NCBI RefSeq assembly: GCF_002968285.2
Contig: NZ_CP134400.1
Location: 2,728,001 to 2,792,000 of the forward strand
Source of the DNA: Mycobacterium sp. ITM-2016-00318
GTDB lineage: Bacteria > Actinomycetota > Actinomycetes > Mycobacteriales > Mycobacteriaceae
Direction of reading: 5' to 3'
Length of the DNA: 64,000 nucleotides
Both the position numbers and the translations under genes were made by a program. Under the pieces are notes generated by a model that was not told the DNA's origin, searched no databases, and saw only the letters and a list, made by a program, of their open reading frames with translations. Positions 8,541 to 16,444 of this stretch are shown here, piece after piece. Numbering within the stretch: the stretch's first letter is position 1; each line of letters starts with the position of its first letter.

Positions 8541-10172
8541 ATGAGCACTGCAGAGCTCCAGCGGGCTCGCAGCTTGATCTTCGCCGCACAGGAAGAGACG
8601 GCGAAGGATCTGCTGATCTCTTTGGGCGAGGACATCGAGGACGGCGAGCGGGACGACATCCTTCTCGAACTCTTCGCCCTGCTCGGTGAGCTCTACCTCG
8701 TCCGCACCGCCTACGACGGCACCGAGGAGTGTATTCGCCGCATCGACGACTGCCTTGCCGTCTACCGATCGATTGGGGCGGGCACCGATCCCCAAGCGGC
8801 CGCGCGGGTGACGATGTCGGACACCGAGATCGACCGCATGGTGTGTCGGTATACGCGCCGCGCCCAGTTCTTACGGACTGGGCTCGCGGCCGCCGCCCAC
8901 GGTGACCACGAGGGAGCGGAACTCGCCCTGTTCGTCCTGTGCAACGACGAATCGGGCGGGGCGCACCCCGACCTGGCCGACGAGCACCGATTCCTGATCA
9001 CGTACGCGCAGATTCTCTGTGCGGGCGCGCTGTGCGACGACGATCTCCATGTTCAATCGGTTCCGTTGTGGGAGAGAGTGATCGAGGCGATCGATCGACC
9101 CGGCGCGGGCAGCGAGTCCGACGACCATCTGCTCGTTGCGGGCGCCACCGGCTACGGCAGGTTCTGCATCGAGACCGGCAGGTTGTCCGAAGCGGAGCCG
9201 TGGCTGCGCAGAGCAGGCGCGCGAGCGGAATCCCGGGGCTGGGCGTTGGCGAAGGCGAGAACGCAACTCGAGCGCGGAACTGCCGCGTGGGCGTCGGGCG
9301 ACGTCGGGCAGACCCAGACCCTGGTTCACGAGGCGTATCCCGCCATCGCCGAGGGCTATCGTGCCCACGACGTGTCCAGAAGCTGGCTGTACTTCGGCCT
9401 GATCGCCATGTCGTTGAACAAGCTCGACGATGCCGACGAGCGTTTCGGCTACGCCGAGAGGCATTGGCGCGAGGTGGAGAAGCCGCTGCACATCCACCGG
9501 ATCCTGCTGCAGCGCAGTTGGGTCGACATATTGCGGAACCGCTTCGATGCGGCGACCGAGAAAGCCGCGCAGGCAAGGGAACTCCTAGACTCGTGGCCGC
9601 GCCACAGCTGGCTGCAGTACGCCAGGCTCGACGACCACATCGGCAGCATCCTGCGCGCGCAGGCGCTGGCCGAGCCCGCTGATGCCGCACGCAAACTCGA
9701 GCAGGCCGCCGAGCTGAAGGTGCCCGCAGCGCTCGCGGTGGACTCGGTACGGCACGCGATCGTCGACGCCGATGCCCGAATGCGGTGGGCCACTCTGGTG
9801 TCGGCGCGGATTCTCGCGGGCGCCTTCGCCGTGGCCTACGAGTGGGGTAACACCGGTCTGCTCAGCGAGCTCGTCGAGTACCACTGCGCGCGCGGTGCTT
9901 TCAGCACCGAACCGACCGACAGCGTCGCCGTCGACTGGATGGGCGCGGCCACCGCAGCGGTACCCGTAGAGGCAGATGACGAGTACGCGCTGGTTGCCGC
10001 GGGTTCGCCGGCGGCCTCGCTCACCGGAGGGCTGACCCGGCTCGGACCACTGCCGCCGCTGCGCATGGATCCCGATATGCCACCGATCATGAGCCGTTAC
10101 CGCCAGTTGGCGCAGCAGCGGTACGGCCGTGAGATCACCTCGGGAGAGGTCGCTTGGTCGACGTGGCCGTGA
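8541..10172 (+). CDS. tetratricopeptide-like helical repeat protein, partner of CHAT protein
   Basis: A 543-residue soluble protein, almost wholly alpha-helical. Repeated helix pairs with TPR-like spacing of small and aromatic residues are visible, for example GRLSEAEPWLRRAGARAESRG, then LNKLDDADERFGYAERHWREV and NRFDAATEKAAQARELLDSW. No signal peptide or membrane segment is seen. It overlaps the CHAT gene by 19 bases, and TPR arrays are the usual sensor or scaffold part attached to CHAT proteases. Here the array is a separate polypeptide instead of being fused. The last 70 residues (two LGPLPP-type turns and an Arg/Tyr-rich end) look like a non-repeat tail, perhaps the docking piece. What it senses is unknown. 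Confidence 0.75.
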   Translation: MSTAELQRARSLIFAAQEETAKDLLISLGEDIEDGERDDILLELFALLGELYLVRTAYDGTEECIRRIDDCLAVYRSIGAGTDPQAAARVTMSDTEIDRMVCRYTRRAQFLRTGLAAAAHGDHEGAELALFVLCNDESGGAHPDLADEHRFLITYAQILCAGALCDDDLHVQSVPLWERVIEAIDRPGAGSESDDHLLVAGATGYGRFCIETGRLSEAEPWLRRAGARAESRGWALAKARTQLERGTAAWASGDVGQTQTLVHEAYPAIAEGYRAHDVSRSWLYFGLIAMSLNKLDDADERFGYAERHWREVEKPLHIHRILLQRSWVDILRNRFDAATEKAAQARELLDSWPRHSWLQYARLDDHIGSILRAQALAEPADAARKLEQAAELKVPAALAVDSVRHAIVDADARMRWATLVSARILAGAFAVAYEWGNTGLLSELVEYHCARGAFSTEPTDSVAVDWMGAATAAVPVEADDEYALVAAGSPAASLTGGLTRLGPLPPLRMDPDMPPIMSRYRQLAQQRYGREITSGEVAWSTWP

Positions 10173-11386
10173 GCGGCGCTCCGGGGCAGACCTTGGTCCT
10201 ACGGTTCGCCGACGTCGGCGTCGCCACCTACGCCAGCCTTCGCGTCCTCGGTGCACCGTCGCGCACGGTCACCTGGGTGGTCGATGAGCCGACGCTGGTC
10301 ACAGCGTTGGAGCAGCTGGCGCGGGCGCTACCGGACCCGCACGGCGCCGAAACCCAACGCGAGGCCGTCGAACGCGCCATCGCCACAGGGCCTTTCGCGT
10401 CACAGGGCGGCGAGTCGGAGATCGCGCGCCTGCTGGGCTCTCAACTCATCGCGGCAGCCGCATGGCAGCTGCTGAACGATTGCGCCGCATCGCCTCGCGC
10501 GGCTCTGTTCATCTCGCCCAGCGCGCGGCTGGCAAGGGTGCCGTGGTCCGCCTTGGCGATGCCAGGCGACGACGGTTTCCGGCTCATCGAACTCGTCGAT
10601 GTGCTGATGGCTGCACCGCCCAACATCGTGAACGCGTCGCGGTATGCCGTCGACTGGCAGACCAGGAAGGACGAACCGCCGCTGCTGGTGCTCGATCCGC
10701 GCGTGCCCGGACAGCGGCCCGATTCCCCGCTGGGATCGGTTCTGGGCCGACCGTCGCCGGAGACGCCGTTGGCGCGCCATTTCGGCGAGTTGATGAAGCG
10801 TCGAGCCGTACTGCCCGGGGTGGCAACCGCTGTCGAGTTGTTCCGGCGCAGTGATGCAGGCCGGGGGTGGCTGGCCGGCCAGCTCGCGCTCTCACCGAGC
10901 AGACTGCTCTATGTGGGACATGCGACTGCCGCGGACGGCGATGTGGGCCATGCGGACCGCGCGGCGCTGCACCTCGCAGACGAGCGGCCACTGACAGCGG
11001 CGGATCTGATGTCGGCCCGGCTGCCGTTTCCGCCTCGAGTCGCGCTCCTGGCGTGCGCGTCTGGTGGCGACTATCAGTTCGACGAGGCGACGGGGCTTGT
11101 CGCCGCCTTCATTCTGGGCGGTGCGCAGCTGGTGACGGCCACGCTGTGGTCGCTTCCCACTGCCGCCGGCTACCGGCACTTCGCCCCGGATTCCGTTGAC
11201 TTCAGCGCTGATCCGATGGCCGATGCGATCGTGGCGGTCGACACCGCCCACGAAAACCCCGACGCGGGTGGCGCAGTCAACCGTTGGCAACGCGCGCAGA
11301 TGCGGAGGTGGCGCGATGGGGATGTGACCGCGAGCCCGCTGTATTGGGCCGCGCTGGTCACATTCGCCGTCGGCGGGGCCCGGTGA
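10154..11386 (+). CDS. CHAT-domain (caspase-like) putative cysteine protease
   Basis: A 410-residue protein whose C-terminal 230 residues form a CHAT domain, the caspase-HetF-associated cysteine peptidase fold. The catalytic His is His256 in LLYVGHA and the nucleophile is Cys301 in VALLACASGG. The downstream GLVAAFILGGAQLVTATLW and SPLYWAALV segments are the conserved helix/strand and C-terminal parts of the family, so the dyad looks intact. The N-terminal 110 residues are beta-strand then helix and may contact the TPR partner. The TTG at 10154 has GGAG 7 bases upstream; a GTG at 10169 overlapping the TPR stop (GTGA) is the alternative. Cellular target unknown. Confidence 0.85.
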   Translation: MVDVAVSGAPGQTLVLRFADVGVATYASLRVLGAPSRTVTWVVDEPTLVTALEQLARALPDPHGAETQREAVERAIATGPFASQGGESEIARLLGSQLIAAAAWQLLNDCAASPRAALFISPSARLARVPWSALAMPGDDGFRLIELVDVLMAAPPNIVNASRYAVDWQTRKDEPPLLVLDPRVPGQRPDSPLGSVLGRPSPETPLARHFGELMKRRAVLPGVATAVELFRRSDAGRGWLAGQLALSPSRLLYVGHATAADGDVGHADRAALHLADERPLTAADLMSARLPFPPRVALLACASGGDYQFDEATGLVAAFILGGAQLVTATLWSLPTAAGYRHFAPDSVDFSADPMADAIVAVDTAHENPDAGGAVNRWQRAQMRRWRDGDVTASPLYWAALVTFAVGGAR

Positions 11387-11389
11387 CGG

Positions 11390-12016
11390 TCAGGCGGGCG
11401 GCACAGACACCGCGACCTCGGTCTCGTCCTCCGGCCGGAAAAACGTGTCGATGACACTGCCCGGTGCGACCTTCGTCATCGAAGACGCTGGTATCAAGGC
11501 GGTTTCGTGGACGGCGAACTGACCGCCGCCCGGCCTGCGAACCATCAGGTCGAGCTCGACCTCGCGGTAGTCCTCCAGGCGTTCACCGGTTGCACGCATA
11601 CCGGTGATGACGCTGTGGGAGCGGATTCCGTGCCGGATCAGCCCCAGCTGGTGGCCGGTGAGCAGTCCCTTGTCGACGAGCATCTGATCGAAGGCGGCAC
11701 GGACCGCCATCATGTCGTCGGCCAGCGAAAGGCGTTCTCGGGCAGCGGGGTCGAAAGCGACGAGCAGGACGGCGCCGGGACGCAGCGTCGAGGTGATGGT
11801 GTCGTCTCGGAGCCGGCCGGCGAATCGCAGCCCCGTCACGCTCTCGACCTCGATCGTGGCCGCGTCAGTGATCGTGGATACGACGCCGACGCCGACGCCG
11901 ACGCCGGTGGCGGTAGCGGGGTGTTTCGCCGATGCGCGGGAACGGGTGAGAAGAAGGGTCGTGGAGATGCCGACTCCGATAACGGCAAGCACGGTGGGCA
12001 ACATCGCATGAGGCAT
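11390..12016 (-). CDS. membrane-anchored protein of unknown function in the CHAT module
   Basis: About 208 residues, not recognised. An N-terminal hydrophobic segment (MLPTVLAVIGVGISTTLLL) should be one membrane helix. A short linker follows with GVGVGVGV, encoded by four copies of a 6-base unit at 11881-11904, and then a soluble alpha/beta domain with many Asp/Arg. It is convergent with the CHAT gene (3 bases between stops) and divergent from the next gene. The start is uncertain: ATG 12016 is chosen, ATG 12004 would remove four residues, and a TTG at 12055 is possible. The position suggests a membrane partner or anchor for the module; this is inference. Confidence 0.6.
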   Translation of the reverse strand: MPHAMLPTVLAVIGVGISTTLLLTRSRASAKHPATATGVGVGVGVVSTITDAATIEVESVTGLRFAGRLRDDTITSTLRPGAVLLVAFDPAARERLSLADDMMAVRAAFDQMLVDKGLLTGHQLGLIRHGIRSHSVITGMRATGERLEDYREVELDLMVRRPGGGQFAVHETALIPASSMTKVAPGSVIDTFFRPEDETEVAVSVPPA

Positions 12017-12066
12017 GCATCTAGGTTCGGCCGGCGGCTCGGCTACCGAACCCAACTTTCCGGCTA

Positions 12067-12079
12067 GGTGATATTCACC
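12067..12079. promoter_or_regulatory. palindrome GGTGA-TAT-TCACC in divergent promoter region
   Basis: A perfect 5-base inverted repeat with a 3-base centre lies between the divergent membrane-protein gene and the 12100 gene, 8 bases upstream of the putative -10 of the latter. It could be an operator serving both directions. Confidence 0.3.
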
Positions 12080-12087
12080 CCCGCTCC

Positions 12088-12093
12088 TATCCT
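12088..12093 (+). promoter_or_regulatory. putative -10 for the 12100/13404 gene pair (leaderless)
   Basis: TATCCT is followed by exactly six bases and then the ATG at 12100. The layout is the same as in front of the TPR gene at 8541, which suggests that both transcription units of the CHAT module make leaderless mRNAs. Confidence 0.45.
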
Positions 12094-12099
12094 CTAGGA

Positions 12100-13407
12100 A
12101 TGACCACGGGTGCTGCAGCAGGCACGGCGATCGCGGTGGCGCGGCCGCGTCAAGCCGTGATCGACGCAGCCTGGCGGGCGATCGGCCAGGGCGTCGAGGT
12201 GCTCAGCGGTGACGACGGCGGTCCGTTGCGCAGGAGCGTCAAGCGGATCATCGACCCCCTTGTGCTGCGGTTGCGCTCGAATACGCAGTACTCGGCGCCG
12301 TTCGTCGACGCCGTCGTGGCATCGGCGATGCACGAACTGATCGTCGGCAACGCGGCCGCGCTGCGGGACGCAGCAGCGTGGTTCGAGGTGCTCAAGCGTG
12401 AACGCCGCAGGCTGCGCATCACGGCTGGCAACGCGCAGGAACTGTACTTTCCCGTCTGCTTCGAACTCGCCGTTACCAAAGGGTCGCCGTCAGGCGCCGA
12501 TGACGAAGCGGCAGCGGTGCTGCGTGACATTCACGCCGACCGTGATCGCACCGGTGTCGAGGTGCTCAACCGCTTCGTCGCAGACGAGCAGGTCGTCGCG
12601 AAACTGTCAGAGCAGCTTCGACACAGCTGGCGAGACGTGCGGGCAGGCGGCGAGATCACCGGCCCGTTCCTCGCGGGGCTGTCCACGGTGCTGGGGTCGG
12701 CGCAGGGCCATTCCGAGAAAGTGGCACGGCAACGGGTGTGGTCGGCGCTGATCGCCGACGCAACGCCGTACAACCTCGGCGCAAAGGCTCATGATGCGAA
12801 AGCAGACCTACCGTGGTCGATCGTATCGCTTGGGTTGAGTTCGGTTGAGCCGCAACAACCTCCGGCGGTCGTAGGTGGATCAGCCTCTGACCGGCCGCTG
12901 AATCGTTCGGTCGTCGACCGCGTTCGTGGCACGCTGCGGCGCGCCCTCGATCGCGATGAATTGCCTGACGTCCCACTGCTGTGCGCGGAAGAGGTCGACA
13001 GGTCCTGCGCGCCATGGGGGCTGCTTGCCGAGGACAATCAGGCCACGCTGATAGCCGGAATCGAGATCGCGGTCGATCTCGCGCCACTGACCGACGCGGT
13101 GCCGCGCTATCAGCTGTCCTGCCTGATTCAGGCGCGGCTGCGCAAAGAGGCCTACGTCATGCATGCGCGCCGGTATCTGGTGGAGGGCGGCCCGATTCAC
13201 CCCCGCCAACAGCAGGTGAACGACGATCTCTCCGAGTTCGCGCGTCCGTATCTGAGTCGGTTGTGGGCCCGACTGCACGGCCGCGACGTCTGGCAGGAGC
13301 CGTGCGCCGACGTCGACGACGTTCGGTCGCTGCTCGAGGGGGTTGCACGATCGGTGAGCCTCGACCACCGTCAGCGGATCAAGGCGATGTTGCAGGAGGC
13401 CGGATGA
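12100..13407 (+). CDS. protein of unknown function, CHAT-module gene
   Basis: A 435-residue soluble protein, not recognised. It is mostly helical, with an Arg-rich first half (KRERRRLRITAG) and a proline-containing linker near residue 250 that divides it into two halves. The second half ends in an Arg/Glu-rich helical region. No signal peptide, membrane helix, Walker motif or enzyme signature is visible. Its stop overlaps the start of the next gene (ATGA), so the two are translationally coupled. The tight packing with TPR and CHAT genes suggests a partner such as an adaptor, sensor or substrate. Confidence 0.7.
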   Translation: MTTGAAAGTAIAVARPRQAVIDAAWRAIGQGVEVLSGDDGGPLRRSVKRIIDPLVLRLRSNTQYSAPFVDAVVASAMHELIVGNAAALRDAAAWFEVLKRERRRLRITAGNAQELYFPVCFELAVTKGSPSGADDEAAAVLRDIHADRDRTGVEVLNRFVADEQVVAKLSEQLRHSWRDVRAGGEITGPFLAGLSTVLGSAQGHSEKVARQRVWSALIADATPYNLGAKAHDAKADLPWSIVSLGLSSVEPQQPPAVVGGSASDRPLNRSVVDRVRGTLRRALDRDELPDVPLLCAEEVDRSCAPWGLLAEDNQATLIAGIEIAVDLAPLTDAVPRYQLSCLIQARLRKEAYVMHARRYLVEGGPIHPRQQQVNDDLSEFARPYLSRLWARLHGRDVWQEPCADVDDVRSLLEGVARSVSLDHRQRIKAMLQEAG

Positions 13408-14495
13408 AACTCGTCGCCGAATCCGGTTTGTGGAGCACCGGCCCGCAGTCGACACCGACTCCGCTTGTCGCGGTGCTGGAAGTCAGCGGCGCCGTGCTGT
13501 CGTGGACGATCGACGACGCTGCGGTTGCTCCGACCATCACGTTCACTGACGTGTCCCGCGCCGACTGGCTGTGGCGCCTGCTCGGCGAATCCGGCCACAG
13601 CGCGGTCGCGGCAGCGATGAACGGACGCCTACCCGACAATGCCCAGACGATCGACGTGAACGGCGTCGCCGTGCTGCCCGGATCGGTGGACCAGCTGCGG
13701 CGGTTGGCACTCGGTCACTGGATGCGGCGCTGGTGGCCTGCCAGCCATCGCGACGGTATCGCTGCCCTCAACGGCGCCCTGCTCGACGCCGAGATCGCGC
13801 TCCTGACATCGGGTGCGCAGGACTTCTTCGGCGATGACACCTTCGACTCGGACATGGCTGGGCTTCTCGCTGGCCATTCGGCAGCCTTGAATGAACTTGT
13901 CAGGGTGGGGGATCCGCGCGTCGTCGACTTGGTGCGTTCCGCGAGCGAGCTGACCGACGACGTCGGCATCGTCCTCGCCGAGCCGGTCGCCACTGCACCG
14001 CAGCGCGACGATTACGCCCTCGCGGCGGGCGCCGATCGGGATCGGCGAGCCACCGAAGCCATTGCGCGAGGGACCACCTCGGTGGCGTGGGCGGGCGTTC
14101 CGCCTGCGATATTCGACGCCGCGGAGAACACGGTCGACTGGCACGTCGAGGCGGCGGCACCCGGTGTCGATGCCGTTGTCGCGGTGGAGTTGTTGGGGTC
14201 CGGCTCACCCGCGGGTATCGCCGCGCGGCTGCGAGCAGGCGATCTGCGCGGCGAGGGTGTCCTCGATTACCGCGGGCACGCCCGCTTCCCGCTGCTCGAC
14301 GCGCAGCAGCAACCGGTGACGGAATCAGCGGCCTGGAACCACGATTGGCAGTTTCCCAGGCTGACGGTCGGTGTCGACGTCGATGAATCGGCGCAGACGC
14401 GCGGCCGGGTTCGCGACTTCGCGCGGGTCCGCTTGGCTGCTCCTGCCGGCGATGCCTTTCTCGCCGAGATACTGGCCGCCGAATCGGATTATTAG
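13404..14495 (+). CDS. protein of unknown function, CHAT-module gene
   Basis: A 363-residue acidic protein with a Trp-rich N-terminal half (DWLWRLLGES, HWMRRWWPASHRDG) and a beta-rich C-terminal half. It is not recognised; there is no signal peptide, membrane helix or known catalytic motif. The start is fixed by an ATGA overlap with the upstream gene and an AGGAGG site at 13394-13399. The coding frame also runs open upstream, but that part is a shadow of the previous gene. Its stop overlaps by three bases the stop of the convergent small gene. Probably the obligate partner of the 435-residue protein. Confidence 0.7.
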   Translation: MKLVAESGLWSTGPQSTPTPLVAVLEVSGAVLSWTIDDAAVAPTITFTDVSRADWLWRLLGESGHSAVAAAMNGRLPDNAQTIDVNGVAVLPGSVDQLRRLALGHWMRRWWPASHRDGIAALNGALLDAEIALLTSGAQDFFGDDTFDSDMAGLLAGHSAALNELVRVGDPRVVDLVRSASELTDDVGIVLAEPVATAPQRDDYALAAGADRDRRATEAIARGTTSVAWAGVPPAIFDAAENTVDWHVEAAAPGVDAVVAVELLGSGSPAGIAARLRAGDLRGEGVLDYRGHARFPLLDAQQQPVTESAAWNHDWQFPRLTVGVDVDESAQTRGRVRDFARVRLAAPAGDAFLAEILAAESDY

Positions 14496-14812
14496 GACTT
14501 CTCGTCGTCTGAGCGCATCGATTTGCGGATCTGTTCCAGCCGTTCCGCTGCCGCGCGTTGACGCTCCTCGTACTGCTCTTCCACTGAGCGGCCCTCTGGA
14601 GTTTCGGCAGCGAGTTCGGTCGCGCCGATCGCAGTTCCGTACCGCGTCTCGATCTTCTCGCGGACCGATTCGAAGGTCGGAATCCCGTCAGGCGTGTACC
14701 CGGTATCGGCGGCCTCCGCGGGCGGCGGGGCGGGTGGTGGAGGCTCGAGCGCTTCGGAGGTGGCTTCTTCCGGCTCGGGCGTTGGCTCGTCAGCGGTCGG
14801 ATCGCCGGACAT
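14492..14812 (-). CDS. small acidic proline-rich protein with C-terminal helix
   Basis: A 106-residue protein, not recognised. The first 35 residues are Asp/Glu/Pro-rich and probably disordered (including EPPPPAPPPAE). The rest has a conserved-looking core (TGYTPDGIPTFESVREKIE) and a long charged C-terminal helix rich in Glu, Arg and Gln that could form a coiled coil. The ATG at 14812 is preferred; the frame stays open far upstream but over the divergent cyclase gene. Convergent overlap with the 13404 gene makes it part of the same compact block. A regulatory or scaffold role is only a guess. Confidence 0.6.
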   Translation of the reverse strand: MSGDPTADEPTPEPEEATSEALEPPPPAPPPAEAADTGYTPDGIPTFESVREKIETRYGTAIGATELAAETPEGRSVEEQYEERQRAAAERLEQIRKSMRSDDEKS

Positions 14813-14890
14813 GAAGTCACAGTACTCGGAATGTGGTTCAGCTTTGTCGGAACCACCGCTGGTCGGATCCGGCGGTGGGACACTGCGGTC

Positions 14891-16270
14891 ATGGCGCGGA
14901 TGCCGGATACGCACTACGCAACAGGCCCCACAGGCAAGATCGCCTACCAGGTCATCGGAGATGAACCCATCGACCTTGTGATCGTGCCCGGCTGGATATC
15001 CCATATCGACAAGCAATGGGACGACGCATCGTGGCGAGGGTTCATCGAGGAACTCGCTTCGTTCGCTCGTGTGGTTGTCTACGACAAGCCCGGTACCGGT
15101 CTGTCGGATCCCGTTGACGGTGTACCGACGGTGGAGAACCGGGCCGACGACTTGCGCGCAGTGATCGACGCGGCCGGCTGCGAACGACCGGCCCTGTTCG
15201 GGTTTTCCGAGGGCGGCCTCATCAGCACGTTGTTCACCGCGTCCTTTCCTGAGCGAGTCAGCGCCCTTGTCCTTTATGGAACCGGTGCTGGCGGAACCCC
15301 GGACAATCTGGACATGTCGACACAAGTGCGGGCTTTCGAATTGATCGCCAAACTTCGATCGACAGTCGAACACTGGGGCGAGGGCCTGACGATTGATTGG
15401 GCGGCGCCCAGCAAGAAGGGCGACGCCGAGGAGCGTCGGAGGATGGCGGCTTTCGAGCGTGCCGCGATGAGCCCCAAGATGGCACTGATCACCTGGCAGG
15501 CGGTCCTGCGCCAGCTCGACATGGCGGATGTATATGCCAACGTGCGAGTTCCGACTCTGGTTCTACATCGCAAAGACGACATGATTCCCGTCGAACTCGG
15601 GCGGGCGTTGGCCGCGAGGATCTCAGGGGCTCGCCTGGTCGAGCTTGAGGGGATCGACCACATTCCGTGGTATGGCGACTACAAGTCGATCACCGGCGAA
15701 ATCGAGGAGTTTCTCACCGGCCAGCGTCACCAACATCTGCCGGATCGGGTACTGGCCACGGTGCTGTTCACCGACATCGTCGAATCCACCCGACGCGCGG
15801 CCGAGCTAGGTGATCACCGCTGGCGCGAACTACTTCAACGCCATGACGAGATAGCACGCGTCGAAATCGCTTCCTATCAGGGCCGTTTCGTCAAGCAGAC
15901 AGGCGATGGTCTGCTTGCGACCTTCGACGGTCCAACCAGAGCTGTCCTCTGCGCGACGGCACTCTCCGAGCGCATGCCACAGATCGGTCTCGATATTCGT
16001 GGCGGTCTGCACACAGGTGAGTGCATACGTCGAGGCGATGACATCGGCGGTATTGCGGTTCACATCGCGGCCCGGATCGCAGCAAAGGCCTGTGCAAAGG
16101 AAGTGCTCGTGTCGAACACCGTGAAAGACCTGGTCTACGGCTCCGGAATCACCTTCGAGGATCGGGGCGCACACAACTTGAAGGGCGTCCCCGGGGTATG
16201 GCAGTTGCACGAACCGACCGGTTACCACGATCCGGTTGAGAACGCGCTTGCCGCGGCGGAACAGTACTAG
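14891..16270 (+). CDS. alpha/beta-hydrolase fused to class III nucleotide cyclase
   Basis: A 459-residue two-domain protein. The N-terminal 270 residues are an alpha/beta-hydrolase with a nucleophile elbow GFSEGG near residue 104 and a candidate catalytic His in EGIDHIPW. The C-terminal domain starts near residue 289 with the metal-binding motif ATVLFTDIVEST and continues through KQTGDGLLATFDGP. The same domain order is found in M. tuberculosis Rv1900c (LipJ), an adenylyl cyclase. At the place of the usual Asn of the NxAAR motif this protein has His (VHIAARIAAKA), so turnover may be altered. The start is ATG 14891; ATG 14900 is possible. It closes the accessory block 6 bases from the esterase remnant. 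Confidence 0.85.
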   Translation: MARMPDTHYATGPTGKIAYQVIGDEPIDLVIVPGWISHIDKQWDDASWRGFIEELASFARVVVYDKPGTGLSDPVDGVPTVENRADDLRAVIDAAGCERPALFGFSEGGLISTLFTASFPERVSALVLYGTGAGGTPDNLDMSTQVRAFELIAKLRSTVEHWGEGLTIDWAAPSKKGDAEERRRMAAFERAAMSPKMALITWQAVLRQLDMADVYANVRVPTLVLHRKDDMIPVELGRALAARISGARLVELEGIDHIPWYGDYKSITGEIEEFLTGQRHQHLPDRVLATVLFTDIVESTRRAAELGDHRWRELLQRHDEIARVEIASYQGRFVKQTGDGLLATFDGPTRAVLCATALSERMPQIGLDIRGGLHTGECIRRGDDIGGIAVHIAARIAAKACAKEVLVSNTVKDLVYGSGITFEDRGAHNLKGVPGVWQLHEPTGYHDPVENALAAAEQY

Positions 16271-16276
16271 CGCCAC

Positions 16277-16441
16277 CTACTCGCGGCTGTCTGTTCGAAC
16301 GAGGGGGCTGACCGGCGTGGGCGGGAGCGGGGTGGGCGGCACATCGGGTGTTCCGATCTGGCCGGCCAGCCTGGGCAGGGCGGCGGCGAATGCGTGCGAG
16401 GCGAACGGCCAGTCGTGTCTGCCCGGCCGACTGTGAGTCGG
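16277..16441 (-). pseudogene. 3' remnant of an esterase gene directly after lysX
   Basis: After the lysX stop there is a second TAG, and then the same frame stays open for 55 codons to a TAG at 16277-16279. The peptide contains HDWPFASHAFAAALPRLAG, which looks like the C-terminal His-containing end of an esterase D or mycolyltransferase-like alpha/beta-hydrolase, followed by a proline-rich tail. There is no start codon or upstream part. I read it as the leftover end of a gene once encoded downstream of lysX. In M. tuberculosis Rv1639c occupies that position; whether the remnant belongs to it needs an alignment. Confidence 0.6.
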
Positions 16442-16444
16442 CTA

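Noticed and set aside
11881..11904. CGACGC repeated four times as a possible phase-variable tract
   Set aside because: It is in frame (6 bases, encoding Gly-Val pairs), so copy changes would not shift the frame. Noted only as part of the coding sequence.
8541..16270. Integrase, transposase or CRISPR array belonging to the accessory block
   Set aside because: No recombinase, IS terminal repeat, att-like tRNA end or regularly spaced repeat is visible anywhere in the window.
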